DNA of 64,000 nt, from positions 248,001 to 312,000 of the forward strand of contig NZ_NEFZ01000004.1 in assembly GCF_002135205.1 (NCBI RefSeq). Reading direction: 5' to 3'. The notes beneath the pieces were generated by a model. That model searched no databases and was not told the origin of the DNA. It worked only from the letters and a program-made list of their open reading frames with translations. Numbering within the stretch: the stretch's first letter is position 1; each line of letters begins with the position of its first letter. A program made the position numbers and the translations under genes. Shown here piece by piece: positions 8,783-18,574 of this stretch. The stretch is from Acinetobacter sp. ANC 4204 (GTDB lineage: Bacteria > Pseudomonadota > Gammaproteobacteria > Pseudomonadales > Moraxellaceae).

Positions 8783-9283
8783 TTAATCCTCTAAAATACT
8801 TCTTAACATCCATGCTGTTTTTTCATGTACTTCAAGTCTTTGTGTAACTAAATCTGCTGATGGCTGATCGTTTACCTCATCGACAATTGGAAAAATTCCT
8901 CTTGCTGTTTTTGCAACAGTTTCGTGAGCATTAACTAATAAACCAACCATTTCTTGTGCTTTTGGAACACCCTCTACTTCCTTAATTGCGGTCAATTTAG
9001 CAAACTGTTTGTACGTACCAGGGGCAGGGAAACCTAATGCTCTAATACGTTCTGCTATAGTATCTAAAGCATTCCATTGTTCAGTATACTGATCCATAAA
9101 CATGTTATGTAAACTATTAAACTGAGGCCCTGTAACATTCCAGTGAAAATTATGTGTCATTAAATATAAGGTATAACTATCTGCAAGTAGTTTTGACAGG
9201 CCAGAAACAATCTTTTCTCGATCATTATGAGAAATACCGATATCAATCTTTATTGCTTTTACTTCTTTTTTAGGACTAGCCAT
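8783..9283 (-). CDS. dps: Dps-type DNA-protection ferritin
   Basis: 166 residues from the ATG at 9281-9283, which follows AGGAAGAG at good spacing; the frame is open for 19 more codons upstream but these lack family similarity. The ferritin-like four-helix fold is indicated by [19 protein letters not shown] and [22 protein letters not shown], which hold the intersubunit ferroxidase His/Asp/Glu residues. Dps dodecamers oxidise and store iron with H2O2 and coat DNA in starvation. The N-terminus is Lys-rich (PKKEVKAIK), as in DNA-binding members. A miniferritin not involved in DNA binding is the alternative. Confidence 0.9.
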   Translation of the reverse strand: MASPKKEVKAIKIDIGISHNDREKIVSGLSKLLADSYTLYLMTHNFHWNVTGPQFNSLHNMFMDQYTEQWNALDTIAERIRALGFPAPGTYKQFAKLTAIKEVEGVPKAQEMVGLLVNAHETVAKTARGIFPIVDEVNDQPSADLVTQRLEVHEKTAWMLRSILED

Positions 9284-9692
9284 GAATCTCTTCCTTTTGT
9301 AATAAGTACATGATATTAAAAATTTAAAAAATGAGAACAAACTGAATGTAGAGCTTAACTATTAAGACTATCATACCAACCTACTCAGAAAGCAATTACG
9401 AGTAAAAAAAGTTACCATTTTTAAAATAGTCTATATCGTTCCTAATGACTGTTAATTTCGATCTTAGTTATTATGCATATAAAAATTGTATATTTAACAC
9501 CCAACTAAAAAATAATTTTAGAAAACTTGTCAAATCTAAAATTAGAAGTAACTTATTGATTTTTTATTGAAATTTACTTCACACACTAAAAACTCTTGTG
9601 TTTTCACATAAATTTCACTATCTGAGAACTATTTTATCTGGAAAGTAATAGTTGCAAGTTTCTAAATTCTTAAAATACAGGGGTATAGTTAA
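9284..9692. other. Divergent intergenic region between dps and ribA
   Basis: About 400 bases, AT-rich, without a supported gene. It must carry the divergent promoters of dps and ribA. I saw no FMN riboswitch-like conserved core and no clear operator. Confidence 0.4.
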
Positions 9693-10295
9693 ATGGCTAT
9701 AGAATTTGTTTCCAAATCAAAGTTACCTACTGCATTTGGCTATTTTGAAATTATAGCATTTCAAGATCAAAAGACTGGTGAAGAACATATCGCTCTTGCT
9801 AAAGGGATAAATGCTGCTCCCAATCAACTTGTATTGGTCAGAATACATTCAGAGTGCTTAACAGGTGATGCTTTTGGATCACTCAAATGTGATTGTGGTC
9901 CACAATTACACTCAACCATGAAGATGATTCATGATGCAGGTCAAGGTGTCATTTTATACCTTCGCCAAGAAGGCCGTGGCATAGGACTAACCAATAAAAT
10001 TCGGGCTTATGCACTTCAAGACCAAGGACATGATACCCTTGATGCAAATTTATTATTAAACCTGCCAGCAGATGCCCGAAAGTATGATATGTGTACAATA
10101 ATGCTTGATTATTTACAAATAAAAGACGTCAAATTAATTACGAATAATCCATTTAAAATCAAATCTTTGACTGATTTAGGTATTAACGTAGTTGAGCGTA
10201 TTCCTTTGAAAGTAGGCTTAAATAGCTTTAATAAAAATTATCTCGAAACAAAGCAAAAACGCATGTCACATCTGTATGATAATAGTGATTTTTAA
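9693..10295 (+). CDS. ribA: GTP cyclohydrolase II (riboflavin synthesis)
   Basis: 200 residues, the usual length of stand-alone RibA. The zinc site is [16 protein letters not shown] (Cys-x10-Cys-x-Cys), followed by the catalytic and GTP-binding segment [21 protein letters not shown] and the RKYD motif near residue 129. It opens GTP to 2,5-diamino-6-ribosylamino-4-pyrimidinone 5'-phosphate, the first step of riboflavin synthesis. No other rib gene is nearby, so it is a single transcription unit. The start ATG follows a GGGGTATAG stretch. Confidence 0.93.
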   Translation: MAIEFVSKSKLPTAFGYFEIIAFQDQKTGEEHIALAKGINAAPNQLVLVRIHSECLTGDAFGSLKCDCGPQLHSTMKMIHDAGQGVILYLRQEGRGIGLTNKIRAYALQDQGHDTLDANLLLNLPADARKYDMCTIMLDYLQIKDVKLITNNPFKIKSLTDLGINVVERIPLKVGLNSFNKNYLETKQKRMSHLYDNSDF

Positions 10296-10410
10296 AAGGC
10301 ACTCATCTTAGACACAACCTATCTGTTTATGTTTAATTTTTAACATCAGTGCTTTGTTTTATAAAATTCTCTGCATATGGAATAGCTAAAAATTTGCATT
10401 AAAACTTCCA

Positions 10411-10426
10411 TCTCCCTTACGGGAGA
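10411..10426. terminator. Candidate terminator between ribA and trpA
   Basis: Stem TCTCCC / GGGAGA with a TTAC loop between convergent ribA and trpA. T-runs on both sides are short, so it is a weak call. Confidence 0.4.
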
Positions 10427-10490
10427 CAGTTTTATCAAATATGGTTATTATTAAATTAAGTTTAAAGATATTGATTAAAGAAACAGGATC

Positions 10491-11276
10491 TTATTTATTT
10501 TCTCTAAGAATTTGCGAAAAAACTGTGACTTTTTCTAAAGTCGCATTCATCCCCTTATTAAAAAAAGTATCGACAAGCGCTGAACCGATAACAATCAGAT
10601 CTACTTTATTGGCTAAGGCTTTAACATGACTTTCATTTTTGATCCCAAAACCAATTGCAACAGGAATATTAAAAATAGGCTTAATTTCAGCAATCTTTTT
10701 CTCAAGATTAGACAGATTGAAGTCTCCTCCTGTTAAGCCATTTTCTGCAACATGATATAAAAAACCTGTCGCACGCGCTGAAATTTGTTCTAATCTTTCA
10801 ACTGGGGTAGTCGGCGCTGTCATTGCAATGAAATGCATATTTTTTTCATTTAATTGCACTTCAAATTTTTCTCGATATCCATATGGAGCATCTAAAATCA
10901 ATATTCCATCTATAAGATTTTCCGTTTCGGTCACAAGTGTGTCGAAACCATATTGCATAATCGGATTTAAATAAGTCATAAAAATTATTGGTGTTTTTTC
11001 ATCATGTAGCCTGATTGCTTTTACCAACTCAATGGTTTGTTTTACCGTTTGACCTGCACTTAATGCCCTAAGATGTGCTGCCTGAATGATCTCACCATCT
11101 GCCACTGGATCTGAAAAAGGAATGCCAACTTCGATAATGTCAGCTCCAGCTTGACCTAATTGGCTCAACAGACGGTAACTTTCTGCGAAATTAGGATCTC
11201 CAGCAGTAAAATAACAGACCAGACCGCTTCGATTTTCCAGTTTTAATTGCTCTAATTTTTGATCTAGACGGTTCAT
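10491..11276 (-). CDS. trpA: Tryptophan synthase alpha chain
   Basis: 261 residues forming a TIM barrel. The catalytic Glu is in [16 protein letters not shown] and the second catalytic Asp region is [14 protein letters not shown]; the phosphate-binding end reads [12 protein letters not shown] and [10 protein letters not shown]. It cleaves indole-3-glycerol phosphate and channels indole to TrpB. The usual DVP / DLP wording before the catalytic loop is DAPYGY here, a small divergence. Its start overlaps the trpB stop in an ATGA, so translation is coupled. Confidence 0.92.
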   Translation of the reverse strand: MNRLDQKLEQLKLENRSGLVCYFTAGDPNFAESYRLLSQLGQAGADIIEVGIPFSDPVADGEIIQAAHLRALSAGQTVKQTIELVKAIRLHDEKTPIIFMTYLNPIMQYGFDTLVTETENLIDGILILDAPYGYREKFEVQLNEKNMHFIAMTAPTTPVERLEQISARATGFLYHVAENGLTGGDFNLSNLEKKIAEIKPIFNIPVAIGFGIKNESHVKALANKVDLIVIGSALVDTFFNKGMNATLEKVTVFSQILRENK

Positions 11277-12484
11277 GCTGTAGCTCCTGCAAGATATTTT
11301 TTTACCGTGTTTAAGTCTTTGTCACCTCTGCCACTTAAATTGACAATAATGATCTGTTCTGGCTGCATTTCTTGAGCAAGTTGAATCGCATATGCAATCG
11401 CATGAGAACTCTCAAGAGCAGGAATAATGCCCTCCTGTTGGCTTAAAAGCTGAAATGCATTTACAGCGTCTTGATCGGTTATAGCCGTATATGTCACACG
11501 TCCTGTTTCAAACAGAAGGCCATGTTCAGGGCCGACACCAGGATAATCTAAGCCAGCTGATATAGAGTGCCCCTCTAAAATCTGTCCATCTAAATCTTGT
11601 AATAAATAGGTTAAATTACCATGTAGCACACCGACTTGACCTTTGCAAATAGAGGCCGCATGTTCACCGCTATTTGTTCCTTTTCCACCTGCCTCAACGC
11701 CAAACATTTTGACATTCAGGTCTTCTAGAAAAGGATGCATCAACCCTAATGCATTTGATCCACCACCAACGCAAGCAACTAAAGCATCAGGCAGTTTATT
11801 TTCTTTGAGGAGTATTTGGTTTCTGGCTTCTAGACCAATAATTTTTTGAAATTCTCTGACCATGATGGGATATGGATGAGGACCTGCACCAGTACCCAAC
11901 AGATAATAGGTTGTATCAACATGACTAATCCAGTCACGTAATGCTTCGTTCATCGCATCTTTTAAAGTCCTACGACCTTTTTGAACACTTCTGACTTCAG
12001 CACCGAGTAATTTCATGCGTTCAACATTCACTTGTTGGCGCTGAATGTCTGTTTCTCCCATAAAAATGGTACATTTCATCTTAAACAGTGCACAAACAGT
12101 TGCTGTTGCAACACCATGTTGTCCAGCACCAGTTTCTGCAATGATTCTAGTTTTCCCCATAAATTTGGCTAATAAGATTTGCCCAACACAATTATTGATT
12201 TTATGCGCACCAGTATGGTTCAAATCTTCTCGCTTGAGATATATTCGAGCACCTCCCGCATAAGCTGTTAGGTTTTTTGCATAAAAAAGAGGACTAGGAC
12301 GACCAACAAAGTCCGTTAAAATCTGCTGATATTCAGCCCAAAATTCAGGTTTGTGCCGAACAGTATTAAAGGCTTGCTCTAATTCTCGAAGTGCTGGCAT
12401 TAAGCTCTCTGGCATGTAACATCCGCCAAACTTACCAAAAAATCCCAAGTCATCAGGACCATTACCTGTATAAGGGGTTGTCAT
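11273..12484 (-). CDS. trpB: Tryptophan synthase beta chain
   Basis: 403 residues. The PLP-binding Lys lies in [14 protein letters not shown], the catalytic Glu in AETGAGQHG, and the glycine-rich phosphate cup is [13 protein letters not shown]; the C-terminal [12 protein letters not shown] is typical. It joins indole and serine to tryptophan. It forms a two-gene operon with trpA, divergent from a LysR regulator. Start ATG at 12482-12484 follows AAGAGAT. The pair is separate from other trp genes, as in pseudomonads and relatives. Confidence 0.94.
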   Translation of the reverse strand: MTTPYTGNGPDDLGFFGKFGGCYMPESLMPALRELEQAFNTVRHKPEFWAEYQQILTDFVGRPSPLFYAKNLTAYAGGARIYLKREDLNHTGAHKINNCVGQILLAKFMGKTRIIAETGAGQHGVATATVCALFKMKCTIFMGETDIQRQQVNVERMKLLGAEVRSVQKGRRTLKDAMNEALRDWISHVDTTYYLLGTGAGPHPYPIMVREFQKIIGLEARNQILLKENKLPDALVACVGGGSNALGLMHPFLEDLNVKMFGVEAGGKGTNSGEHAASICKGQVGVLHGNLTYLLQDLDGQILEGHSISAGLDYPGVGPEHGLLFETGRVTYTAITDQDAVNAFQLLSQQEGIIPALESSHAIAYAIQLAQEMQPEQIIIVNLSGRGDKDLNTVKKYLAGATA

Positions 12485-12586
12485 CTCATATCTCTTTTAC
12501 TATCAAAATTTGTTTGATCTTAAAATATTTTCATTATTCTGATAATTGATATATTTTGAGCTAATTGTGTTAGAAAATTTTACAAC
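12485..12586. promoter_or_regulatory. Divergent trpB / LysR promoter region
   Basis: About 100 AT-rich bases shared by the divergent trpBA operon and lysR gene, the place where a TrpI-type activator would bind. I could not define a specific T-N11-A box with certainty. Confidence 0.35.
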
Positions 12587-13468
12587 ATGAAACGTAGAAC
12601 ATTACCTCCCCTTAATGCTTTAAAAGCATTTGAAGCCGTCGCCAGAAATAAAAGTTTCAGCTTAGCTGCGGAAGAATTATGTGTCACCCATAGTGCGATT
12701 AGCCATCAAATAAAACAGCTAGAAGAATGGTTAGGAAAAAAATTGTTTATTCGACATTTCTCTACCATTTCTCTGACGGCGGATGCCGAAGAATTATCGC
12801 TAGTTTGTACGCAGCTTTTTAATCGTTTAGAACAATGCGTCTTTGAGTTAACTAATAAAACATCAGAAGTAGAAGTGGTAATAGGCGCTTCTCATAGTTT
12901 TATGGCAAATTGGCTGATTCCTCGATTAGAAAAACTCGAAGTCATTTACCCCAATATCCATATCAAATTAATGACATGTAATGACTTAAAATTGTTAGAA
13001 AAAGAGAAAGTTGACATATTTATCAATAGCATCAGTGAAAATCATACACTTCCCAACTTTTTGAATAAATATCTGTTATTTCCCGATAACATGGGGCCTA
13101 TTTGTAATCGTGAAATAAATCCTCTTCACACAAAAAATGATCTTTTAAACTACCCATTACTTCATACCTACTCAAATAAAAGTGCATGGCATACATGGTT
13201 TGATCAGTCCAAAATTAACTTTTCCCCAAAAGCGAATGATCGTTATTTTGATAGTCTCAATTTAATGATAGAAGCGGCTGTTTCAGGCTTAGGAATTGCC
13301 ATAGCTCCTCAAATTCTAATAGAAAAAGAAATATTAAATGGAAGAGTGATTGCACCTTTTGGTTTTATATATTGTGACTATAATTTTTATGCAATGGTCA
13401 GAAAAAATAATGAAAATCGTGATGTCATGAATATCATTAATTGGTTAATAGCTGGAGAAAAAGGTTAA
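12587..13468 (+). CDS. LysR-family regulator, TrpI/GcvA type, probable activator of trpBA
   Basis: 293 residues. The N-terminal winged helix reads PPLNALKAFEAVARNKSFSL and AAEELCVTHSAISHQIKQLE, the wording shared by TrpI, GcvA and AmpR. A substrate-binding domain follows (SHSFMANWLIPRLEKLEVIYP; AVSGLGIAIAPQILIE). In Pseudomonas, TrpI is transcribed divergently from trpBA and activates it with indoleglycerol phosphate; the same gene arrangement here makes that the best guess. The symbol trpI is withheld because only context separates it from other GcvA-type regulators. Confidence 0.85.
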   Translation: MKRRTLPPLNALKAFEAVARNKSFSLAAEELCVTHSAISHQIKQLEEWLGKKLFIRHFSTISLTADAEELSLVCTQLFNRLEQCVFELTNKTSEVEVVIGASHSFMANWLIPRLEKLEVIYPNIHIKLMTCNDLKLLEKEKVDIFINSISENHTLPNFLNKYLLFPDNMGPICNREINPLHTKNDLLNYPLLHTYSNKSAWHTWFDQSKINFSPKANDRYFDSLNLMIEAAVSGLGIAIAPQILIEKEILNGRVIAPFGFIYCDYNFYAMVRKNNENRDVMNIINWLIAGEKG

Positions 13469-13581
13469 AAATTATTTTTTGATTTAAAAATTCGATTCAA
13501 TGTACTGTCTTTAGTATCTATCTTCACATTCTGTTCACTTTAGCCTCTCTAAAGTGGGGAGATAAACTGTGAAGATGGACA

Positions 13582-14160
13582 GTGAATATGAATCAAGTCA
13601 AAACGTTAATGGCAATTGCCTTATCCTTACCAGTGCTTTTCCTGTCAGGATGTAAAAGTGTTCCTCGTTATTCCTCTGATTATGCAAATGCCAGAGCGAG
13701 TATTCAGGGAATACCCTTAGATGATGCAAAAGCACTAGAAATCGGTACCCGCTTCACTTCGGCATTTAATACCTTGGGCACACCTAAATTCGTTGAAAAT
13801 GCTGGAGCACTGTATGCAGATCAGCTTTTTATTAACGATACTCTGTCGCAATTTTCATCGCGTAAAAAACTGCTTGAACATTTTCAAGGTATGAACCAGC
13901 GGGTAAGTAATGTAACTGTCAGTCTATTAAATACTTCATATCATCAAGACTCTGCCTATGTGCATTGGCATATGGTTTATGATTTTAAAATGTTCGGCAA
14001 GACACGAACAATGGATTCATTTGGAATCAGTGAAATAAAGGTCAACCCAAACCATCAGATTATTTTCCAGCAAGATTTCTGGGACCCGGCGAATGGTCTG
14101 TACCGTTCCCTACCTTATGTTGGAGGGGCCTATTCATGGCTACTGCCTTTCAAAAAATAG
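13582..14160 (+). CDS. Lipoprotein with a SnoaL/NTF2-like domain
   Basis: About 190 residues. The signal peptide ends in a lipobox (LFLSGC, Cys near 24), so the protein is probably lipid-anchored in the envelope. The mature part (FTSAFNTLGTPKFVENAGALY; YVHWHMVYDFKMFGKTRTMDSFGISEI) has the cone-shaped NTF2/SnoaL pattern that binds small hydrophobic molecules. Start is GTG at 13582 or ATG at 13588. It overlaps the next gene by 25 bases and lies upstream of the regulator pair, so a five-gene block devoted to lipids or light stress probably begins here. Function unknown. Confidence 0.7.
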   Translation: MNMNQVKTLMAIALSLPVLFLSGCKSVPRYSSDYANARASIQGIPLDDAKALEIGTRFTSAFNTLGTPKFVENAGALYADQLFINDTLSQFSSRKKLLEHFQGMNQRVSNVTVSLLNTSYHQDSAYVHWHMVYDFKMFGKTRTMDSFGISEIKVNPNHQIIFQQDFWDPANGLYRSLPYVGGAYSWLLPFKK

Positions 14161-14636
14161 CCATCAGTACCACGTTACTGATGGGATGTAGCTTCAGTCC
14201 ATGGGCGCAGGCGCAAAGCTTGAATCAATGTGGCAATGGCCCGCTGATGGTGGGCCAAAAACAGGTCGGTATGGCCAGTTATTTTGCCCAAAACTGTAGC
14301 CAATCCTGGAAAGAGCAGACGATCCAGATGGACTTTTCCTATACACAGAATATTCCTGAATGGGCATTTAAGCGTGCAGCTACACATCTGCTCAAGCGTA
14401 ATGTCAAAGACCCCAACATCCAGGCCATTTTCAATCCGATCAGCGATTTGTATCGTCCGGTCAGATCAGGTGATCTGTACCGCTTGAAATACAGCCATGC
14501 CACGCAAACCCTGAGTTTATCCCTCAACCGGAAAAATTTAGGGCAGCTGCAGCATCCGCTGGCCCAGCAATATTTTAATATATGGCTTGGTCCCCAGCCA
14601 TTTAGTGCTAAATTAAAACAGCAATTATTAAATTAG
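14136..14636 (+). CDS. Chalcone-isomerase-like periplasmic protein
   Basis: 166 residues with a signal peptide (cleavage after WAQAQ). The C-terminal YFNIWLGPQPFSAKLKQQLL is the typical ending of the bacterial chalcone-isomerase-like family, whose fold is shared with plant fatty-acid-binding CHI proteins; DLYRLKYSHATQTLSLSLN also fits. The probable role is binding a fatty acid or lipid intermediate in the periplasm. Its start lies within the previous gene (25-base overlap), and it is followed 11 bases later by a response regulator, so all three are likely co-transcribed. The base composition from here to about 26.5 kb is visibly richer in G+C than the flanks. Confidence 0.75.
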   Translation: MATAFQKIAISTTLLMGCSFSPWAQAQSLNQCGNGPLMVGQKQVGMASYFAQNCSQSWKEQTIQMDFSYTQNIPEWAFKRAATHLLKRNVKDPNIQAIFNPISDLYRPVRSGDLYRLKYSHATQTLSLSLNRKNLGQLQHPLAQQYFNIWLGPQPFSAKLKQQLLN

Positions 14637-14647
14637 TATCCGCGACT

Positions 14648-15334
14648 ATGTCCAAACATTTTATCCTCATGGTTGAAGACCATTATGAACTGGCCTCTAC
14701 CTTATGCGAGTTTCTGGAAGAGCATGATTTTGTGGTGGATCATGCCCGCAATCTGAATGCTGCGCGCCAGCTACTGAAACAGCAACGCTATCATATCTTG
14801 CTGTTGGATATTAACTTGCCAGACGGTTCCGGTTATGAACTGTGTGAATGGCTGCGTCATGAAGAAGGTCTGGACCTGCCAGTGCTGATGCTGACCGCTC
14901 GGGATACCTTGGACGACAAACTCAAAGGCTTCAATTCCGGCACGGATGATTATCTGGTTAAGCCGTTTGACTTTAACGAGCTAGTGGTGCGGGTCAAAGC
15001 TCTGATCAAGCGTTCGCTGGGTGAAGTGTCCAGTAGCCGTCTGCAAATTCACGACCTGATTTTGGACCCGGCAAGACAGCAGCTGACCCGGGCTGGGCAG
15101 AGCATTGAACTGCCTCCGATTCAGTTTAAATTGTTAAAATTGTTGATGCGTCATTCGCCTAAAGTCCTGACCAAACAGGAAATCATGATGGAACTCTGGG
15201 GTGATGAAGAGCCGGAAAGTGATGCCCTGCGTAGTCACATCTACAATCTGCGTAAAATGGTCGACAAGCCTTTTGAGCAAAAACTGATTCATACCATATC
15301 TGGTGTCGGTTTAAAGATTGCTTTAGAAACCTAA
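14648..15334 (+). CDS. OmpR/PhoB-type response regulator
   Basis: 228 residues. Receiver domain with acidic pocket (VEDHYE), phospho-acceptor Asp54 in LLLDINLPDGSGY, the switch Thr in LMLTARD and Lys in DDYLVKPFD. The C-terminal winged helix reads LPPIQFKLLKLLMRHSPKVL and LRSHIYNLRKMVDKPF. It should be phosphorylated by the convergent histidine kinase at 15356-16678. Given its neighbours it is the candidate regulator of the lipid and photolyase genes, though no binding site can be named. Confidence 0.92.
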   Translation: MSKHFILMVEDHYELASTLCEFLEEHDFVVDHARNLNAARQLLKQQRYHILLLDINLPDGSGYELCEWLRHEEGLDLPVLMLTARDTLDDKLKGFNSGTDDYLVKPFDFNELVVRVKALIKRSLGEVSSSRLQIHDLILDPARQQLTRAGQSIELPPIQFKLLKLLMRHSPKVLTKQEIMMELWGDEEPESDALRSHIYNLRKMVDKPFEQKLIHTISGVGLKIALET

Positions 15335-15355
15335 TCTTTTTAGGCAGACAGAGAT

Positions 15356-16678
15356 CTAGTTTAAATACACTACCACGATTAAGCCGGTCGTCATCTCCAG
15401 ATCAACATCCTGATGGGTGCTGAGATAATACTGCCGGTCAAACAGCTCGACCCGCCAGCCCAGCTGCTTGCACAACTTCTGTACCAGTTGCAGGCCAATC
15501 CCGTGCCCTTTGATTTCCAGTTGCAGCTGCTGTCCAGATAGCTCCTGGACTTTGGCATTATTTGGCAAAGGAATACCGACTCCATTGTCAGCAATCAGTA
15601 CTTTATTTTTTTGCAGAATCACATTAATTTCTGTGCCTTGTGAATAGTTCAGCGCATTACGCAGAATATTGCCAAACACCATTTTGGTCATTGACGGATA
15701 CAGTTTACGTGGCTGTTCATCGAGGTCTTTTTGCAGATCAATCTGCATGCCTTTGGTGTGGCTGACACTTTCCAGATCCTGCACCAGATTTTCCAAACAT
15801 TCTGAAAGCATGGTCGGTTCCGCGGTTAAAGTATTGGTGGTATTGCGGGCGATAGCCAGCAGAGTGTCGACCAGCAGCTGCATGTCTTCAATGGTGTTAT
15901 GCAGGCGGGTAAACGATTTGTTGTCACCATAACGGGCCTGACATAACTGCACATTGCCTTTTAAGATGGTAAGTGGCGTGCGAAGCTCATGACTGACATC
16001 ACCAGTAAATTCACGTTCACGCTGAATAAACTCGCTTAATACCTGATGATATTTTTCTAGCGCCTGCTTCAGATATTCCGCTTCCAGATTGGAGTCGGTA
16101 CGGATGTCCTGAAACGGTGAAGCCTGATTTTTATAATCTTCCCAATCAATATGTTCCAGTGCGTTGGCAAGCCTTGTAATGGGAGAAAAATAGCGCCGGG
16201 CACGACGGTTCCACCACCATAACATACTATAAAGTACAAACAAGCTGACCATCAGTGGTGCCAGACCAAACAGCCAGACCAGTTTATTGACATTGCTTTC
16301 GCCAAAAACCAACAGCACATGCTGCCCGTCTTTTTCATCATAAACGGTCATGCGTTCCTTGCCATCGACAAAATGTCGTTTCACCCCTTGCTCAAGTGAC
16401 ATATTCTTAAATTGGGAGGGTGGCACAGTGTTCCAGCGGTAACCATACAGGTTTTTGGTATCGGGCAATTCTGCAGCAGGATTACGTTCTAATCGCTGCC
16501 AGTAGTGTGACATTTCCTGTTCTAGCGCCGTTCTGAGCAAAGAACCTTTAATCACCCAGGCACTGAAGCCAATCCCAATCACCACAGACAAGGCAATGAA
16601 TCCGATTTGCAGCCAGTAGTAGCGGTTAAACACCTCACTCAGAGGATGATCACGTTTATCCCTAAATAGCTTTAACAT
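15356..16678 (-). CDS. Membrane sensor histidine kinase, partner of the adjacent response regulator
   Basis: About 440 residues from the ATG at 16676-16678, which has GGGA upstream; a GTG at 16703-16705 would add nine residues. Two membrane helices (VVIGIGFSAWVIKG; LVWLFGLAPLMVSLFVLYSM) flank a periplasmic region of about 120 residues, followed by a HAMP-like linker. H box FTGDVSHELRTPLTILKGN, N box GNILRNALNYSQG, G1 LIADNGVGIPL and G2 GHGIGLQLVQKLC are complete, so it should be an active kinase. It converges with the regulator gene with only 21 bases between the stops, and lies eight bases or so downstream of the methyltransferase operon. Confidence 0.9.
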   Translation of the reverse strand: MLKLFRDKRDHPLSEVFNRYYWLQIGFIALSVVIGIGFSAWVIKGSLLRTALEQEMSHYWQRLERNPAAELPDTKNLYGYRWNTVPPSQFKNMSLEQGVKRHFVDGKERMTVYDEKDGQHVLLVFGESNVNKLVWLFGLAPLMVSLFVLYSMLWWWNRRARRYFSPITRLANALEHIDWEDYKNQASPFQDIRTDSNLEAEYLKQALEKYHQVLSEFIQREREFTGDVSHELRTPLTILKGNVQLCQARYGDNKSFTRLHNTIEDMQLLVDTLLAIARNTTNTLTAEPTMLSECLENLVQDLESVSHTKGMQIDLQKDLDEQPRKLYPSMTKMVFGNILRNALNYSQGTEINVILQKNKVLIADNGVGIPLPNNAKVQELSGQQLQLEIKGHGIGLQLVQKLCKQLGWRVELFDRQYYLSTHQDVDLEMTTGLIVVVYLN

Positions 16679-16712
16679 TGATGCATTCCCGCTGGCCAAT
16701 CCCACTGTTCAA

Positions 16713-17762
16713 TTATAAGGCTTTCTTCTTTAACAGAAAGTGGCCAATGACCCACTCGCGTCCATTGTCATAACCAAATAGCTCGGCACAGGCCATAAAG
16801 AAAATCCGCCAGCGCTGCCACCAGATTGCGGCATCCGCGCCATAAGTTTTTTCAAATAAGGGCTTTAGCTCCACCTGTTTACCATCCATATTTTCTAGCC
16901 AAGCATTTGCGGTACGTTCATACTGCGTGCCCGCCCATTGCCAGTGCTGTTCTAGCTGTAAATGCTGCTGAAAATGTAGGAAAGTTGAGGCTGCTGGCAT
17001 CAAACCACCACTAAAGAAATATTGCGACATCCAGTCAAACTCATTTTTAACTTCAAACGGATAATGCAAGAAACGATGACAGAAAATATGACACCACAAT
17101 AAGCCATCTGGTTTGAGCCAAATACTAATATTTTCAAACAGTTTTTGATAGTTGCGTACATGCTCAAACATCTCCACCGATACCACACGGTCAAATGACG
17201 CAGGTTCAAGTTGCAATACATTGACATCACAAGTGATCACATTAAGGTTATCCAGTTTTTTTAAACGGGCTTGTTCCTGAATATACTCGCGCTGCGTTGA
17301 AGAATTTGACACGACTGTAATACGGGCCGTTGGATAATGCTCGGCCATATATAGACTTAAAGAACCCCAACCGCAGCCAATTTCCAAAATATCCTGCCCG
17401 TCTTTCAGTTGTGCTCGCTGGCAATAGCATGCAAGGGCAGCTTCTTCGGCTTGGTCTAGCGTCATATCGGCATGTTTAAATAGACTCGCGCTATATTTCA
17501 AACGCTTACCGAGTACTGCCTGAAAAAATGCGGTCGGCAGTTCATAATGCTGCTCATTGGCTTTGTCTGTCTCAATGGCAATTTCGCTGTTTTTCAGCAT
17601 GGTCAGCACATCCATATAGCGCTGCGCTGCCAATGCGGGGTTAAACCGACCTTCTTGTGCCAAACGTTTTTTGCTTAAAGTACGAATGCCGGCCCGAATC
17701 AGCGGGTCAGGCACTTTGCCGCTTTCGATCAGTTTTAAAGATTGTTGAATCATAAAGTCCAT
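16713..17762 (-). CDS. Cyclopropane-fatty-acid-synthase-type methyltransferase, second copy
   Basis: About 349 residues from ATG 17760-17762; this start has TAGG eight bases upstream and follows the previous stop, whereas a GTG at 17789 would overlap it. SAM-binding motif I is ILEIGCGWGSLSLYMAEHYP, preceded by HYELPTAFFQAVLGKRLKYSASLF, which in CFA synthases reads HYDLxNxFY. The C-terminal half differs from true CFA synthases (IWWQRWRIFFMACAELFGYD), and matches the SAM-methyltransferase subgroup often found beside DUF1295 proteins. It probably methylates an unsaturated fatty-acyl chain or related lipid. Last gene of the six-gene minus-strand operon. Confidence 0.82.
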   Translation of the reverse strand: MDFMIQQSLKLIESGKVPDPLIRAGIRTLSKKRLAQEGRFNPALAAQRYMDVLTMLKNSEIAIETDKANEQHYELPTAFFQAVLGKRLKYSASLFKHADMTLDQAEEAALACYCQRAQLKDGQDILEIGCGWGSLSLYMAEHYPTARITVVSNSSTQREYIQEQARLKKLDNLNVITCDVNVLQLEPASFDRVVSVEMFEHVRNYQKLFENISIWLKPDGLLWCHIFCHRFLHYPFEVKNEFDWMSQYFFSGGLMPAASTFLHFQQHLQLEQHWQWAGTQYERTANAWLENMDGKQVELKPLFEKTYGADAAIWWQRWRIFFMACAELFGYDNGREWVIGHFLLKKKAL

Positions 17763-17770
17763 GTATTTAC

Positions 17771-18550
17771 CTATTCTTTGGGTGGCCACGGAATAAACAT
17801 TGAAGTTCGTCGTTGATAGTCTTTATAGTTGTCACCACGGTGGGCGAGCGCCTGTTGTTCACTAAATGGAATACCTGTAAAGTAGTACAGGAATAGCCAC
17901 ATCAGCAGCGGATAAATCCATAATTCATAGCATCCTACTGCCAGACCGAGCACTGGATAGGCAAACCAATGTAGCCATTCAAAAAAATAATTCGGATGGC
18001 GCGAGTATTTCCACAAGCCCTGATCCATGGTTTGACCTTGATTCTGTGGATCTAGCTTAAAACGGTAAAGTTGCTGATCGGCAGTGCTTTCGCCTATCAA
18101 AGCGGATAGCATGATCATGCCCGCCACAATCACAGTGACCAAAGTCCAGTCATTCCACTGCTGGGTCGGAAGACTCAACAGCTTCAGCATTGGGTAAGAA
18201 AACAGTAGAGCCAAACCTGCCTGAAATATAAAAAATACCAGAAAACCAAGATGCTGATAATCCCCCATCGCTCGGCGCATGTTGGCATAACGCGTGTCTT
18301 CTTGGGTTTCATTGGCATAGCGCCGTAACAGATGCCAAGTCAGCCGTGAAAACCAGATCCCACTCGCCAGTCCCAGAAATAACCGAACCAACATCGGTGC
18401 ACTGTCAATCGCCCAAGCGGCAATAATCACATTGAGGGCAATACTGAAACTCCAAGCGACATCGACCAGCCCTGCTCTGCGGTTATAGGTCACCAACACC
18501 CAGCTACAGAGCATGATGAAGACATTGAGCAAAAATAAATCTAGCAGCAT
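17771..18550 (-). CDS. DUF1295 (steroid 5-alpha-reductase-like) membrane protein
   Basis: 259 residues with six or seven membrane helices. The C-terminal motif GLWKYSRHPNYFFEWLHWFAYP is the NADPH-binding signature shared with steroid 5-alpha reductases and isoprenylcysteine methyltransferases (RHPNYxxE). DUF1295 proteins are thought to be lipid oxidoreductases, but no substrate is established that I know of. An excellent ribosome-binding site (AGGAGG) precedes the ATG. It lies between two CFA-synthase-type genes, so the methylated acyl chain is a plausible substrate. Confidence 0.85.
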   Translation of the reverse strand: MLLDLFLLNVFIMLCSWVLVTYNRRAGLVDVAWSFSIALNVIIAAWAIDSAPMLVRLFLGLASGIWFSRLTWHLLRRYANETQEDTRYANMRRAMGDYQHLGFLVFFIFQAGLALLFSYPMLKLLSLPTQQWNDWTLVTVIVAGMIMLSALIGESTADQQLYRFKLDPQNQGQTMDQGLWKYSRHPNYFFEWLHWFAYPVLGLAVGCYELWIYPLLMWLFLYYFTGIPFSEQQALAHRGDNYKDYQRRTSMFIPWPPKE

Positions 18551-18574
18551 GTCACCCTCCTGTTTTATTTCTGC

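Noticed and set aside
9341..9692. FMN riboswitch upstream of ribA
   Set aside because: None of the conserved FMN element core (AGGG near GGGUGAAAUUCCC-type pairing) is visible in the AT-rich leader.
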